This document shows, one piece after another, positions 1 to 7,677 of a DNA stretch of 44,644 bases (within the stretch, counting starts at the first letter, position 1; each line of letters begins with the position of its first letter). Source of the stretch: an uncultured Clostridia bacterium (GTDB taxonomy: Bacteria > Bacillota > Clostridia > Christensenellales > Borkfalkiaceae); contig CALVZR010000120.1 in NCBI GenBank assembly GCA_944372565.1, positions 1 through 44,644 of the forward strand. The letters run 5' to 3'. Both the position numbers and the translations under genes were made by a program. The notes under the pieces were generated by a model. The model was not told where the DNA came from. It worked only from the letters and a program-made list of their open reading frames with translations, and did not search any database.

Positions 1-82
1 GATTCCCCGCCGAAAAATTATTAAACGCCGCCCCGTCTATATTTTCATTATCGATGCCGTTTTGTTCAAGTATTTTAAACAT
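1..82 (-). CDS. N-terminus of a phage tail/baseplate protein (cut by window edge)
   Basis: Only the first 27 residues are inside the window, beginning MFKILEQNGIDNENIDGAAF. The ATG at 80-82 has an AGGAG ribosome binding site 6 bases upstream, so the start is well supported although the frame runs off the left edge. It follows the tail-fibre-like gene in the same direction after a 100-bp gap, a position usually held by a further tail fibre, baseplate or receptor-binding gene in siphovirus-type prophages. Function is inferred from position only. The 100-bp gap contains a small AT-rich palindrome (AATAC-cttaa-GTATT) but no convincing terminator. Confidence 0.6.
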   Translation of the reverse strand, partial: MFKILEQNGIDNENIDGAAFNNFSAGN

Positions 83-182
83 TATTTTCTCCTGTTTAAT
101 AACAAAAAAATAACAGTATACATGAGAAAAACCAAACATGCTATTGTAATCGGAACCATCAAGAATACCTTAAGTATTTTTA

Positions 183-1067
183 TCATAACGGATCTGCTTC
201 CCAACCAAATTTTCCGATATTTAATGTATATAAGGCTATAGGGGTAGAGCCCCCATTCTGCGTTCCAATATACATACGATTCGACTGCAATGTTGAAACT
301 CTCAGCTCTACGGTAGTATAATATTGCGTGCCTGACCCAATATGTAATAGGGTTACTGTTTCTCCCCCGACTCCGGTGATTCCCTTGGGGAAAAACTGAT
401 TTATGGAAAAACCTTCGTCCGGAATTATGACAATACTTTTCCTTCCGAAATCGCTATCCCTTTCAAATTCGCAAATAACATAATTTCCTTGTCTCGTGAT
501 CGTGCCAATTTGGTCGCCCATTCCTGAAAAAGTATCATAATTGAACAGGCGACCCGACTTAAAACCCAGGCTATCGAGCCTCTCTTCGATGTTTTTTAAT
601 TGGGGGGACGTATATTCTATCGCCTGAACTTTTTTCTGCACGGAGGCGATCACGTTATTTGTCACCGTAAACGTATAAAGCAGCAAGCGGGCGGTTCCCG
701 TCGAGTTCTGCGTAAGATCGTCGCCCGCGTCAAAACTCGGATACGTTCCCGTGCTGTACGCAGATTTTATGCTCGTTGTCTGCGTGGCGAGGTTTACCTC
801 GTAAAAAATATTAAAATAGCGCATTGAGGATGCCCCCGCCGTTGAAATTTCCACGCCGCCCGCATCGACTTCGCTTTCATACCCTTGCAGAGAAACCACG
901 CCGCTCGTCACGCGGAACGTGCTTCCGTCTATCTGGTAGCCGATTTCGCTGCCCTTGTTTTTCACATACCCGTCCTGCCCGCCATACGCATAGCGAATCA
1001 TGCGCGCATCATCCGAATTTGCGACATTCGGCGTATCGCTCGGCTGTCTTATAAACCTCAGAGCCAT
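183..1067 (-). CDS. Phage tail-fibre-like structural protein
   Basis: 294 residues starting MALRFIRQPSDTPNV. I chose the ATG at 1065-1067 over a longer in-frame start because AAAGGAGAGA sits just upstream and the extra N-terminal residues overlap the preceding gene. The N-terminal half is Gly/Ser/Thr-rich and beta-strand-like, with alternating polar and hydrophobic runs, and a short helical stretch (near residues 150-165, 'KNIEERLDSLGF') separates it from a second beta-rich domain. This is the make-up of small fibre or baseplate-attached proteins. It lies directly after the Tal-like gene (12-bp gap), which supports a role at the tail tip. No enzymatic motif is visible and receptor binding is inference. 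Confidence 0.6.
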   Translation of the reverse strand: MALRFIRQPSDTPNVANSDDARMIRYAYGGQDGYVKNKGSEIGYQIDGSTFRVTSGVVSLQGYESEVDAGGVEISTAGASSMRYFNIFYEVNLATQTTSIKSAYSTGTYPSFDAGDDLTQNSTGTARLLLYTFTVTNNVIASVQKKVQAIEYTSPQLKNIEERLDSLGFKSGRLFNYDTFSGMGDQIGTITRQGNYVICEFERDSDFGRKSIVIIPDEGFSINQFFPKGITGVGGETVTLLHIGSGTQYYTTVELRVSTLQSNRMYIGTQNGGSTPIALYTLNIGKFGWEADPL

Positions 1068-1078
1068 TTTTCTCTCCT

Positions 1079-2134
1079 TTATTCGATAAATTGCAGTCCG
1101 GTAAACCGATACCCCGCCTGAACTTTTACCAAACCGCTCGCATCGTAATGCAGTTCTCCGCACGGCAATTCTTTATACGGGGTTTTATCGCCGCGACGAA
1201 CGTAAATGCTGAATTTCGTATTAAAATCTGCGTTGATTCCCGAAAGTTCGATATTCTCGTTAAAAAGCGATTCGCAAAGCGTTTGCAGCGCTTCCTTGCT
1301 CGCTTCCGCCAATAAGGAAACAACATCTCCCGTGTTATCCGTCTCCTTTAAGATCACGCGGCGTTTTACCGGGAAAATATCCCTGTTTTCTGCATTCGTC
1401 GTGATCGCGTTTTGAGAAGTCAAAATCCATTTATAGTCCGTCATCGTGATCCGATTGGCCGTCTTATCCAAAACCGCCCCCTGCGTTTCGTTTACGTCCG
1501 CAACCCATTTGCCGTAATCATAGATGCCGAACTCCCATAATTTTATATTCATATTTTTCGTCATCGATTTTCCGACGCGGAATACGATCATTTTGTTTAC
1601 GATATCCATTTCGGAAGTCATAAACAGGTTATAAAATTTTAAGAACGGAGCGAAGATGTCCTCCCAAACGTCATACACGCCCTGTTCGTCTCCGACGGTC
1701 AGATCCGAAAGCGGTATCGTGCCAACATCGTCGTCAAAACTCAGCTGGCATATAAAATAATTCTGATTTACCTGCGTTGCCCATTGATTGAAAACATAAT
1801 AAAACAACGTGTTTACCGTACTTTGACTCAAATTTGCGAAATTCAGCACTACATCGCTTTTGAACATGGTTTTCAAGTCCGAGCCCGTGATCTTTGTTTT
1901 ATTCTCCGCCGTCAGTTCGGGAATCCCGGCAAGGCAGGAATAGATATAATTTCCGATATCGTTTTTCACGACGATAAACGTCGGCTGAATATTTTCCGTA
2001 AACGGCTCGCAGGTACAGGAAAGCTCGTCCAGATCCACGCCGCGGCGAATCAGCGAATAACTTGAAACGTCTATGACCAAACTTGCATTTGATTGCAATC
2101 CCTTGAAATCTTTATCCAAAAACGAAAGGATCAT
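1079..2134 (-). CDS. Phage tail tip/baseplate protein (Tal-like)
   Basis: 351 residues. The gene sits after tape measure and Dit-like genes, the usual slot for the tail-associated hub protein (Tal/gp27-like) of siphoviruses. Translation is coupled to the upstream gene: the start overlaps its stop by four bases (ATGA), and a GGAGG motif lies inside the upstream gene about 11 bases before the ATG. The protein is beta-rich with several aromatic patches and no predicted membrane segment or peptidase motif. It is on the short side for Tal proteins, which often carry a C-terminal lytic or binding domain, so it may be only the hub part. The family call rests mainly on gene order. Confidence 0.6.
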   Translation of the reverse strand: MILSFLDKDFKGLQSNASLVIDVSSYSLIRRGVDLDELSCTCEPFTENIQPTFIVVKNDIGNYIYSCLAGIPELTAENKTKITGSDLKTMFKSDVVLNFANLSQSTVNTLFYYVFNQWATQVNQNYFICQLSFDDDVGTIPLSDLTVGDEQGVYDVWEDIFAPFLKFYNLFMTSEMDIVNKMIVFRVGKSMTKNMNIKLWEFGIYDYGKWVADVNETQGAVLDKTANRITMTDYKWILTSQNAITTNAENRDIFPVKRRVILKETDNTGDVVSLLAEASKEALQTLCESLFNENIELSGINADFNTKFSIYVRRGDKTPYKELPCGELHYDASGLVKVQAGYRFTGLQFIE

Positions 2135-2970
2135 AAACTGTACTGCCTCCAGCTTCCCGTCAGAATTCCGCTGTCGCTCGGCGCAAAATTGATGGAGATC
2201 TTTGAAATCCCCGTTTTTGCCCGCAAAAACGTGTCGAAACTCGGATCTGTTTCCGCCGAATAATCGACAAGCGTGGCCCCGTCGAAGTACCAGATCTTCC
2301 GCGACGCCGAATTGATTAAAACGTATTGCCCTTCCTGAAGCGTCAGATCGGGGAACCTCACGCGGTTATACGCATCCCCCGCTTCGTCGAGCAGCTGCAC
2401 ATCCGGGTGTTCCACCGTTCCGGAAATCTTTACCGTTACCGGAATATCCAGAATGTACGGATTATTTATTTCGTCGTTCGTCACCTGATTTTTCCCGTAT
2501 GCATACGGATATTTGAACGGATAACTTTTTCCCGACGCCGCCATTTCGATTTTGATTTCGTTCTGTATATTCTGAAAAAACGGCGTCAGCGGCCGGAACG
2601 TCGCCGCCTGCGCGAGGTCTCCGAACTCGTCCTTTTCGCTCTTGTCGAGCTGCACCACCTTCCCCTCCGAGTAGCGCTTTTTCGTTCCGTCATCGTATTC
2701 GAGCGCCAGCCGCGCGTCCGCTCCCGAATATTTTTGCAGCCACTGTACGAGGATGTTTGATTTCTGATAACTGTTTTTAACGAAATTGATCGTCATTTTC
2801 GCATCGATTTTTTCCTGCACGACTTTGGTCAGAATGTTTTCCACATCGCCGTTTACCGTCGATAACGTCAGTTTGAACCCGAGCCCGCTCAATTCGGTTA
2901 CCAGGTCGAGCGAAAACCTGTCCAAAATCGTATTGTCAATATCGAAAACGACAAATGCGAACTTGCGCAT
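2131..2970 (-). CDS. Phage distal tail (Dit-like) protein
   Basis: 279 residues, placed between the tape measure gene (2-bp gap) and the Tal-like gene (4-bp overlap). Distal tail proteins of siphoviruses occupy this position and form the ring joining tube and tip. The sequence has an N-terminal segment ('VVFDIDNTILDRFSLDLV') followed by beta-rich stretches and a C-terminal domain around residues 170-270 with a regular strand pattern, compatible with the two-domain Dit fold (ring plus galectin-like). The phrase 'FDIDNT' resembles a HAD motif I by chance; no other HAD motifs follow. Moderate confidence, based on synteny and length. Confidence 0.65.
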   Translation of the reverse strand: MRKFAFVVFDIDNTILDRFSLDLVTELSGLGFKLTLSTVNGDVENILTKVVQEKIDAKMTINFVKNSYQKSNILVQWLQKYSGADARLALEYDDGTKKRYSEGKVVQLDKSEKDEFGDLAQAATFRPLTPFFQNIQNEIKIEMAASGKSYPFKYPYAYGKNQVTNDEINNPYILDIPVTVKISGTVEHPDVQLLDEAGDAYNRVRFPDLTLQEGQYVLINSASRKIWYFDGATLVDYSAETDPSFDTFLRAKTGISKISINFAPSDSGILTGSWRQYSL

Positions 2971-2972
2971 AT

Positions 2973-4841
2973 TTACCTCCTCGCCTGTTTCAGCGTTGCG
3001 ATCTCTTTGCTTACCGCCCGCGCGATCTCCTCTGCGGAAAGATTCGTCCCGTTTACCGTAATATTGATCGTATCGCTGCTCGAATAGCTGTTATCCGAAT
3101 AATAATCCCCCGCCGCCCCGCTGTTCGGCTGCAATACGGTGGATTCGTAATTCCCGCTCATAATGTCGGAAGAGAGACGGTCAAAATTATATTGATTTCT
3201 ATCAGAATCTATCTTTGGTGTCTCTTTCTGCTTACTCTCGCCCCGTGAAAAACCAAAAAGATTTCCGATCCCCTCTATCGCCTTTCCGATAATTGAATTT
3301 GAAACAAAATCTATAATATAAGATATACCGTCTATAATTGGACCGATAATTTCATATATGATATTCAAAACATCCGCTATCGCCCTTAAAATCGGTTCCG
3401 TCATCTTCAGAGCAGGCAACAACACTACTGCAACAATGTTTCCAATAAGTTCAAGCACCGGAGCTATCGTGCCTGAAAGGATGTTCCCTATCAGTTTTAA
3501 GATGGGAGTTAAAGCCTCCAACAGCGTTCCCGCCAAGTTGTTTATTGACTCTCTGAATTCTTCATTAGCCATATAAGCGGCAGCAAGCACCCCTATAATG
3601 ATGCCGATAATTCCAAACGATGAGGCGGCCGCTGAGCTAAGTTGCCCCAATATACCTATCAACGAACCTATTCCCGAGGAAATCTTTCCGATGATGATCA
3701 AAAGCGGCCCGGCGACCGCAACGATGCCGAGTATGCCCAAAATGGCGTTCTGCATTCCCGGACTCAGATTTCCGAACCATTCCGCAAGGCTCTCCAAGGC
3801 GGGAACGAGCGACGCCTCGATCCATTCGACCACGCGCTCGATCACGGGCGCAAACGCGAGCCCGAGCTGCGCCGTGGCGTATTGCATCGTCGTGTTCAGC
3901 CGATTGAAAGTATCGTCCAGCAAGGCAAGCGCCGCCGCCTCTTCGCCCGTTAAACTCGGCATCTCGTCGAATTCCGCATTCCATTTCGCCAGATCTTCCG
4001 CACCCGCGTTGATATACGGCAAAAGCTGCGTGGCGATGCGATCTCCGAATATTTCGTTTGCATACGCCGTCTGCAGTGTAGAGTCTTCCACTTTGGAGAG
4101 GGCCTCGATGATTCCGTCGAACATCTCTTCGTCGCTGCCGAACTGATCAGCCGCGATGCCCAACTCCTCAAGCGCCTGCGTCGCCGCATTTGACGTTCCC
4201 GTTGCAAGATCCGCCATCGCCGCGCGGGCGCGGATGAGAGCCCGCGTGAACGACGTGGAATCCACGCCCGCCTGTAGCGCAAGATAGCTCCATCGCTGGA
4301 TCGTTTCTGCGGAAATATCGAACTGCTGCGTCATATCGTCTATTTCCGCGCCCGTTTCCGCCGCCTTTTTTCCGATCGCGGCGGCGCCCGCGATCGCACC
4401 CGCCGCCGCAACGGAAAAAGCGGACAGCTTTTGCCCCGCCGCCGTAATTTTATCCCCCGCATTTTTAAATCCGTCGGCAAGGCGCGTAACGTCTATGTTT
4501 TTGATTTCCTCGAGGCGGTTTTTCAGGTCCGCCGCCTTTGCCTCCGTTTTTGCGAGTTCCAGCTCGAGCGCCGAATAACTTTCCTCGTTTAGCTTTCCGC
4601 CCGCTTCCAGTTCTTTGAGCTTGTCCCGAAGCCGCTGCGCTTTTGTTTCCGTCTGTTCGAGCGCCGCCTGAAACTGTTTTTGCGCCTGCGCCGCCCGCTG
4701 TCCGTCAAATTCAAATTCCAGGCTCTTTGCGAGGTTGTTCGCGGTCTTTTGCGTTTTGTTGATCTCGCGGTCGGCTTTCTGCATCTCTTTCAGAAAATCC
4801 GAAGTGTCGCCGCCGATCTTTACGGTAACGCTTTTCGGCAT
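2973..4841 (-). CDS. Phage tail tape measure protein
   Basis: 622 residues. The N-terminal ~110 residues are a charged coiled coil (many Glu/Lys/Gln heptads), followed by Ala/Gly-rich hydrophobic segments near residues 140-160 and a long hydrophobic central region (about 350-480) with repeated Ile/Leu/Val/Gly runs, then a polar C-terminus. This is the standard tape measure layout, in which the protein sets tail length and its hydrophobic segments help DNA pass the host membrane. At 622 residues it is short for the family and would predict a tail of around 90-100 nm by the usual ~1.5 Angstrom per residue rule. It follows the tail chaperone genes, as expected. Confidence 0.9.
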   Translation of the reverse strand: MPKSVTVKIGGDTSDFLKEMQKADREINKTQKTANNLAKSLEFEFDGQRAAQAQKQFQAALEQTETKAQRLRDKLKELEAGGKLNEESYSALELELAKTEAKAADLKNRLEEIKNIDVTRLADGFKNAGDKITAAGQKLSAFSVAAAGAIAGAAAIGKKAAETGAEIDDMTQQFDISAETIQRWSYLALQAGVDSTSFTRALIRARAAMADLATGTSNAATQALEELGIAADQFGSDEEMFDGIIEALSKVEDSTLQTAYANEIFGDRIATQLLPYINAGAEDLAKWNAEFDEMPSLTGEEAAALALLDDTFNRLNTTMQYATAQLGLAFAPVIERVVEWIEASLVPALESLAEWFGNLSPGMQNAILGILGIVAVAGPLLIIIGKISSGIGSLIGILGQLSSAAASSFGIIGIIIGVLAAAYMANEEFRESINNLAGTLLEALTPILKLIGNILSGTIAPVLELIGNIVAVVLLPALKMTEPILRAIADVLNIIYEIIGPIIDGISYIIDFVSNSIIGKAIEGIGNLFGFSRGESKQKETPKIDSDRNQYNFDRLSSDIMSGNYESTVLQPNSGAAGDYYSDNSYSSSDTINITVNGTNLSAEEIARAVSKEIATLKQARR

Positions 4842-4856
4842 AGCCTTCTCCCTCCT

Positions 4857-5123
4857 TTACAACGCGTCGAATTCTTCGCTCGTCGCCGAACGAATTTCCT
4901 TGATTCCCGCTTTCGCCCTTCTTTCCTTGTTTTTCGCATCCAAAACCTGCCGCGCCGCCGAAATATTCAACGCACATACGAGGCTGAACGCATCGATGAT
5001 ATGAATCCCCCGCCAATCTATTCCCGCCTCGGAAAGAATGCGGATATATCTCAAACTCAGCGGCATCAGGTGGCGATTGCCTTCTTTGGGCAGATCGCGG
5101 ATCTTTTTAAATACCGCGATCAT
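4857..5123 (-). CDS. Tail assembly chaperone, second ORF (gpT-like), probably made by -1 frameshift
   Basis: 88 residues if started at its own ATG (MIAVFKKIRD), but the frame is open back to position 5144, inside the 3' end of the preceding gene. A ribosome slipping -1 at the heptamer at 5144-5150 would continue L-K-R-H-Q-E-E-M-I-A-V and make a fusion of about 219 residues. This is the classical gpG/gpGT arrangement of tail assembly chaperones, which sit between major tail protein and tape measure genes and keep the tape measure soluble during tail assembly. The AGGAGGAG before the ATG is too close for comfortable independent initiation, which also favours the fusion. Confidence 0.75.
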   Translation of the reverse strand: MIAVFKKIRDLPKEGNRHLMPLSLRYIRILSEAGIDWRGIHIIDAFSLVCALNISAARQVLDAKNKERRAKAGIKEIRSATSEEFDAL

Positions 5124-5140
5124 CTCCTCCTGATGCCTTT

Positions 5141-5515
5141 TCAGTTTTTTTCCGCTGCGGTATCGAATACGACGTCGAAAGCGTTCTTTAAGTCCTTGAT
5201 CAGTTTATCCGTATATTCCTTTTGGGAAAAATCGAACAGTTTGAGAAATTTCAGGAAAGGAATATCCATCTCCAAAAAGCAGAATATTACTTTCAGCGCC
5301 GAGATCACTTTCGGCAGCGACATTCCCTCCTGCCCTCTGATCCTCTCCGCATAATCGACGATGCTGCCCTTTGCCGCAAGTTCCGGGAAACAGCTTTCAA
5401 AGCGCATTTGCGCAGCCATCGTGTTGTTCATCTCGATCTGCTCTTCCGCATATTCGAAAATGCGTTTGCCGTCTTTCAGTTCGTCTTTTTTTACGATGTG
5501 TAATGTAATTTTCAT
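5141..5515 (-). CDS. Tail assembly chaperone, first ORF (gpG-like)
   Basis: 124 residues starting MKITLHIVKKDELKD. The ATG at 5513-5515 is preferred over a more distant in-frame start because it has GAGGGA upstream and the extra residues would be translated from the tRNA-like element. The protein is mostly alpha-helical and acidic, typical of tail chaperones, and lies between the major tail protein and tape measure genes. Its last codons carry the slippery sequence that links it to the next ORF, so most product should be the short form with a minority of fusion protein. Family assignment comes from position plus the frameshift signal. Confidence 0.75.
   Translation of the reverse strand: MKITLHIVKKDELKDGKRIFEYAEEQIEMNNTMAAQMRFESCFPELAAKGSIVDYAERIRGQEGMSLPKVISALKVIFCFLEMDIPFLKFLKLFDFSQKEYTDKLIKDLKNAFDVVFDTAAEKN
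5144..5150 (-). promoter_or_regulatory. Programmed -1 ribosomal frameshift site (A AAA AAC)
   Basis: The minus strand reads GCG GAA AAA AAC TGA at the end of the upstream chaperone ORF. In that frame the heptamer is A AAA AAC, a canonical X XXY YYZ slippery site, directly before the zero-frame stop (5141-5143). The -1 frame continues without a stop into the downstream ORF. An AGGAGG sequence lies downstream of the slip site rather than upstream, and no strong stimulatory hairpin is obvious. Confidence 0.8.
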
Positions 5516-5534
5516 TTTATCCCTCGCTCTATAA

Positions 5535-5600
5535 GGTGGAGCGGAACGGGAGTCGAACCCGTTTGCGCGATAGAGCCGCACCCTGCCCGGCAGTCCGCCC
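5535..5600 (-). other. tRNA-like element, about 10 nt too short for a normal tRNA
   Basis: Reading the minus strand, GGGCGGA (5594-5600) pairs over 7 bp with TCCGCTC (5539-5545). Just inside the 3' strand is a perfect T-arm, ACGGG-TTCGACT-CCCGT (5546-5562), carrying the conserved TTCGA loop. A 5-bp arm GTGCG/CGCGC with a 7-nt loop can be drawn between, placing TCT at the anticodon, but position 33 would be C and the D-arm and variable loop are almost absent. Acceptor to acceptor is 62 nt instead of 72, and the 3' end reads CACC, not CCA. It is therefore either a degenerate phage tRNA or a tRNA mimic sitting just upstream of the chaperone gene. Confidence 0.5.
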
Positions 5601-5605
5601 ATATA

Positions 5606-5632
5606 CCCGCGCAGGGCAAAGCCTCGCGCGGG
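5606..5632. other. GC-rich hairpin between major tail and chaperone genes
   Basis: CCCGCGC (5606-5612) and GCGCGGG (5626-5632) form a 7-bp stem, with an inner GGC-aaa-GCC stem at about 5615-5623. There is no T-run after it on the minus strand, so it is not a standard terminator. It sits next to the tRNA-like element and could help process or stabilise the abundant major tail mRNA. Function unknown. Confidence 0.45.
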
Positions 5633-5668
5633 GCAACAAAAGAGAAGTATGGCATAAAGCCTTGCGGC

Positions 5669-6292
5669 TCAAACGCTTGCCTTTTTCGGCACGGGTACGC
5701 TGTCGAGAAAAGTTTCGTACCCGGTATCTCCGGGAAGACAGCTTAACGTGTACACCCTGACGGTCATTCCGTTTTCGTCCACATAGTCTTCCGTTCCGTC
5801 CGAATCTTTCATGTTTTCTCCGTAACCCGTATAATTGTAATCAAACGTGCTTTCGGTGATATCGTCCTGATTCTGCGTTAAACTTTCGTTCGGCGGAGTG
5901 ACGGTCGCGTTCAGAACCCACACCTTTTTGGTCTTGACAGGCAGACCCTTTTCCTTGTACTCCGTTTCAAATCCGAAATTGATGCGCACGGATGATTTCA
6001 CGGCGATTTCCGCAAGTCCGTTCGCGGCGGCCTCGGCAAGCCCGATATCTTTTTCAAAATCGGCATCGCGGGCCGTTGTTCCGATCGCGCCGGTGATCGA
6101 GCGATCCGAATTCAGCGAATCCTGCAATTCTCCGTCGCCGTAAAGATTTTTCACCGTTACGTTTCTGTCTTTCGTGAACGTATTCATAAAGGTAAGCGGT
6201 TTCACGCCGCCCGAGGCGCCGCTGACCGCATAAACCGCGTTTTTCACATTGAACTGAACGAGCGTTTTGCCCGTTTTACTCGGTACCGACAT
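5669..6292 (-). CDS. Phage major tail protein
   Basis: 207 residues. Length, start (MSVPSKTGKTLVQFNVKNAV) and placement after the HK97-gp10-like gene match the phi13-type major tail tube protein of Bacillota siphoviruses. It is beta-rich, with acidic loops near residues 140-175, as expected of a tube subunit with exposed loops. The start overlaps the upstream gene by 17 bp. A GC-rich hairpin and the tRNA-like element follow it before the chaperone gene. No Ig-like C-terminal extension is present. Confidence 0.8.
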   Translation of the reverse strand: MSVPSKTGKTLVQFNVKNAVYAVSGASGGVKPLTFMNTFTKDRNVTVKNLYGDGELQDSLNSDRSITGAIGTTARDADFEKDIGLAEAAANGLAEIAVKSSVRINFGFETEYKEKGLPVKTKKVWVLNATVTPPNESLTQNQDDITESTFDYNYTGYGENMKDSDGTEDYVDENGMTVRVYTLSCLPGDTGYETFLDSVPVPKKASV

Positions 6293-6674
6293 TTTCGATT
6301 TCTCCTTTTATAATGTTGATGATGTTCTCCTGTTCCGCCTCGATCGTCTTTCGGATAAACGGCTTGCCGCGGCTTCCGAATTCAAGCAGATTCACGACGG
6401 GAATTCCTTGATCGTTCACCCTCGTGTTGTTGATATAACGGACGTTCGTGTAATTGAAATTCGTTTCCCAAGAGGATCTCGTCTGTCCCGTTGCGCCTTC
6501 TGTTTCTTCCGGCGTGGCGGCTTCCAGCTTATCCTGCGCATAGTTCGCCGCCTTATCGAGGCCGCGATCGACGCGCTCGTAAAGCTCTTCCGTAATCCCG
6601 TCGAGAACTTCTTTCAGTGCCGCGCCGAAATTATCCAGCGTCGGTTTTAAACTTCCGCGTTTCTTTTTAGCCAT
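6276..6674 (-). CDS. HK97 gp10-like head-tail component
   Basis: 132 residues with a basic N-terminus (MAKKKRGSLKP), a helix around residues 14-50, and the family's typical late motif of the form 'LLEFGSRGKPFIRKTIE' (about residues 97-113), where an F-G-x-x-x-x-P-F-[IL]-x-[PK] pattern is conserved among HK97 gp10 relatives. These proteins join the head connector to the tail. The gene overlaps both neighbours by a few bases (8 bp upstream, 17 bp downstream), consistent with a translationally coupled morphogenesis cluster. Confidence 0.85.
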   Translation of the reverse strand: MAKKKRGSLKPTLDNFGAALKEVLDGITEELYERVDRGLDKAANYAQDKLEAATPEETEGATGQTRSSWETNFNYTNVRYINNTRVNDQGIPVVNLLEFGSRGKPFIRKTIEAEQENIINIIKGEIENVGTE

Positions 6675-7053
6675 AAATAAACGTCACGCTCCAGGAATAT
6701 TGCGAAATTTTCTGCACGTCGTTATATCCGAGGTTGTACCCCGTGTATTCCGCGTCCGCCGCCCGCAGCAGCGCCTCCACCTTCGCTTTGTTTACGTTGT
6801 GAATATCCGTACTCACATCGCCTTTCGATTTCGAAACGAGGGTGATATCGCAGTTTGATCTGCGCAAAAGCGCCTTTCCGTCCCCGTAAATCCGCCCTCC
6901 GTTCGTGATGTCCGAGCGGATGAGAAGATAACTTTCCGGCGTGCTGTTTTCGTCCTCGCTCATAATTTCCTTATAAACGGGGATTTCATCCGCCAGCGGA
7001 GATACGATGCTCCAAAGAACATCGGCTGCATTTTCCGAATTACAGATTTGCAT
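6667..7053 (-). CDS. Tail terminator/completion-like protein
   Basis: 128 residues in the slot after the HK97-gp10-like gene's upstream partner, where siphoviruses encode the tail terminator that caps the tube. The pattern of a helical N-terminus, a central beta-hairpin ('ESYLLIRSDITNGGRIYGDG') and a closing strand 'QYSWSVTFIYG' is typical of the small alpha/beta terminator fold, in which the C-terminus ends in a strand describing the virion-facing sheet. Overlaps its upstream neighbour by 14 bp and its downstream one by 8 bp. Assigned by position and fold-like pattern, not by an enzymatic motif. Confidence 0.6.
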   Translation of the reverse strand: MQICNSENAADVLWSIVSPLADEIPVYKEIMSEDENSTPESYLLIRSDITNGGRIYGDGKALLRRSNCDITLVSKSKGDVSTDIHNVNKAKVEALLRAADAEYTGYNLGYNDVQKISQYSWSVTFIYG

Positions 7054-7399
7054 CGATCCACTCCTCTATTGCCGCCTGCACGGCTTTGTCGTCGCACTTC
7101 TGCACATTCAACAGCATTTCGGATTCCGACTTCGCTTTGCCGAATGTTTTGATTTCATACGCCGCCTTGTCGAAATATAAATACTTTTCCGAAGCGTACT
7201 GCACGCGCGGGACGATTATGCTGAAAGAAAGGGTAAATCCCTGCATCTGCCCGAGCTGGGCGGTATTTACGCCGACCAGCTCGACAGTGCAGGCGATCGC
7301 TTTCGCATTCGTGACTTTTTTGGATCTGTCGCCCGTCTCCGCATCCTGCTGCGATGCGGAAACATCCGCCAGAATTACCCGTTTATTCCCCGTCAGCAT
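7040..7399 (-). CDS. Head closure / head-tail adaptor-like protein
   Basis: 119 residues, beta-rich, located between the gp6-like connector gene (17-bp overlap) and the tail-terminator-like gene (14-bp overlap). This is the normal order connector, head closure, gp10-like, terminator, with small local swaps between phages. No motif identifies it on its own; I infer a head-closure (stopper) role from size and order. The C-terminal helix 'DDKAVQAAIEEWIDANL' is encoded in the overlap with the next gene. Confidence 0.55.
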   Translation of the reverse strand: MLTGNKRVILADVSASQQDAETGDRSKKVTNAKAIACTVELVGVNTAQLGQMQGFTLSFSIIVPRVQYASEKYLYFDKAAYEIKTFGKAKSESEMLLNVQKCDDKAVQAAIEEWIDANL

Positions 7400-7667
7400 A
7401 ACGCTCCCCTTTTGTTTGTGCGGAAAGAGTGTTGCGGAGCAGGTTCAGCGTCGGATCGTTGGCAATGTCCTTTTTGTTCATCAGCGCTTCCGCCCATAAA
7501 ACCGTCGTCGCCTTTCCGAGATCGGAATTCAACACGCTTTCTGAAATATCGTTGGATTTGATTTGTTCCGCCGCCATATTCAGAAAATTCGAATAATATT
7601 GATCGAGCGGATTATCGGGCGTAAAATCGCCGATCGTCATTTTGAACATCGCCAACAATTCGTCCAT
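7383..7667 (-). CDS. Phage head-tail connector (gp6-like) protein
   Basis: 94 mostly alpha-helical residues directly downstream of the major capsid gene (10-bp gap). Small helical connector proteins of the HK97 gp6/SPP1 gp15 type occupy exactly this place and bind under the portal ring. The N-terminus 'MDELLAMFKMTIGDFTPDNP' resembles the usual opening of this family, in which helix 1 is followed by the D-x-x-L-x-x-Y/F stretch (here NPLDQYYSNFL). Overlaps the next gene by 17 bp. Confidence 0.65.
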   Translation of the reverse strand: MDELLAMFKMTIGDFTPDNPLDQYYSNFLNMAAEQIKSNDISESVLNSDLGKATTVLWAEALMNKKDIANDPTLNLLRNTLSAQTKGERYADGE

Positions 7668-7677
7668 AGTTTACTCC

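Noticed and set aside
2915..2970. HAD-like 'FDIDNT' at the start of the Dit-like protein
   Set aside because: No other HAD motif follows and the gene order is that of tail tip genes, so the match is chance.
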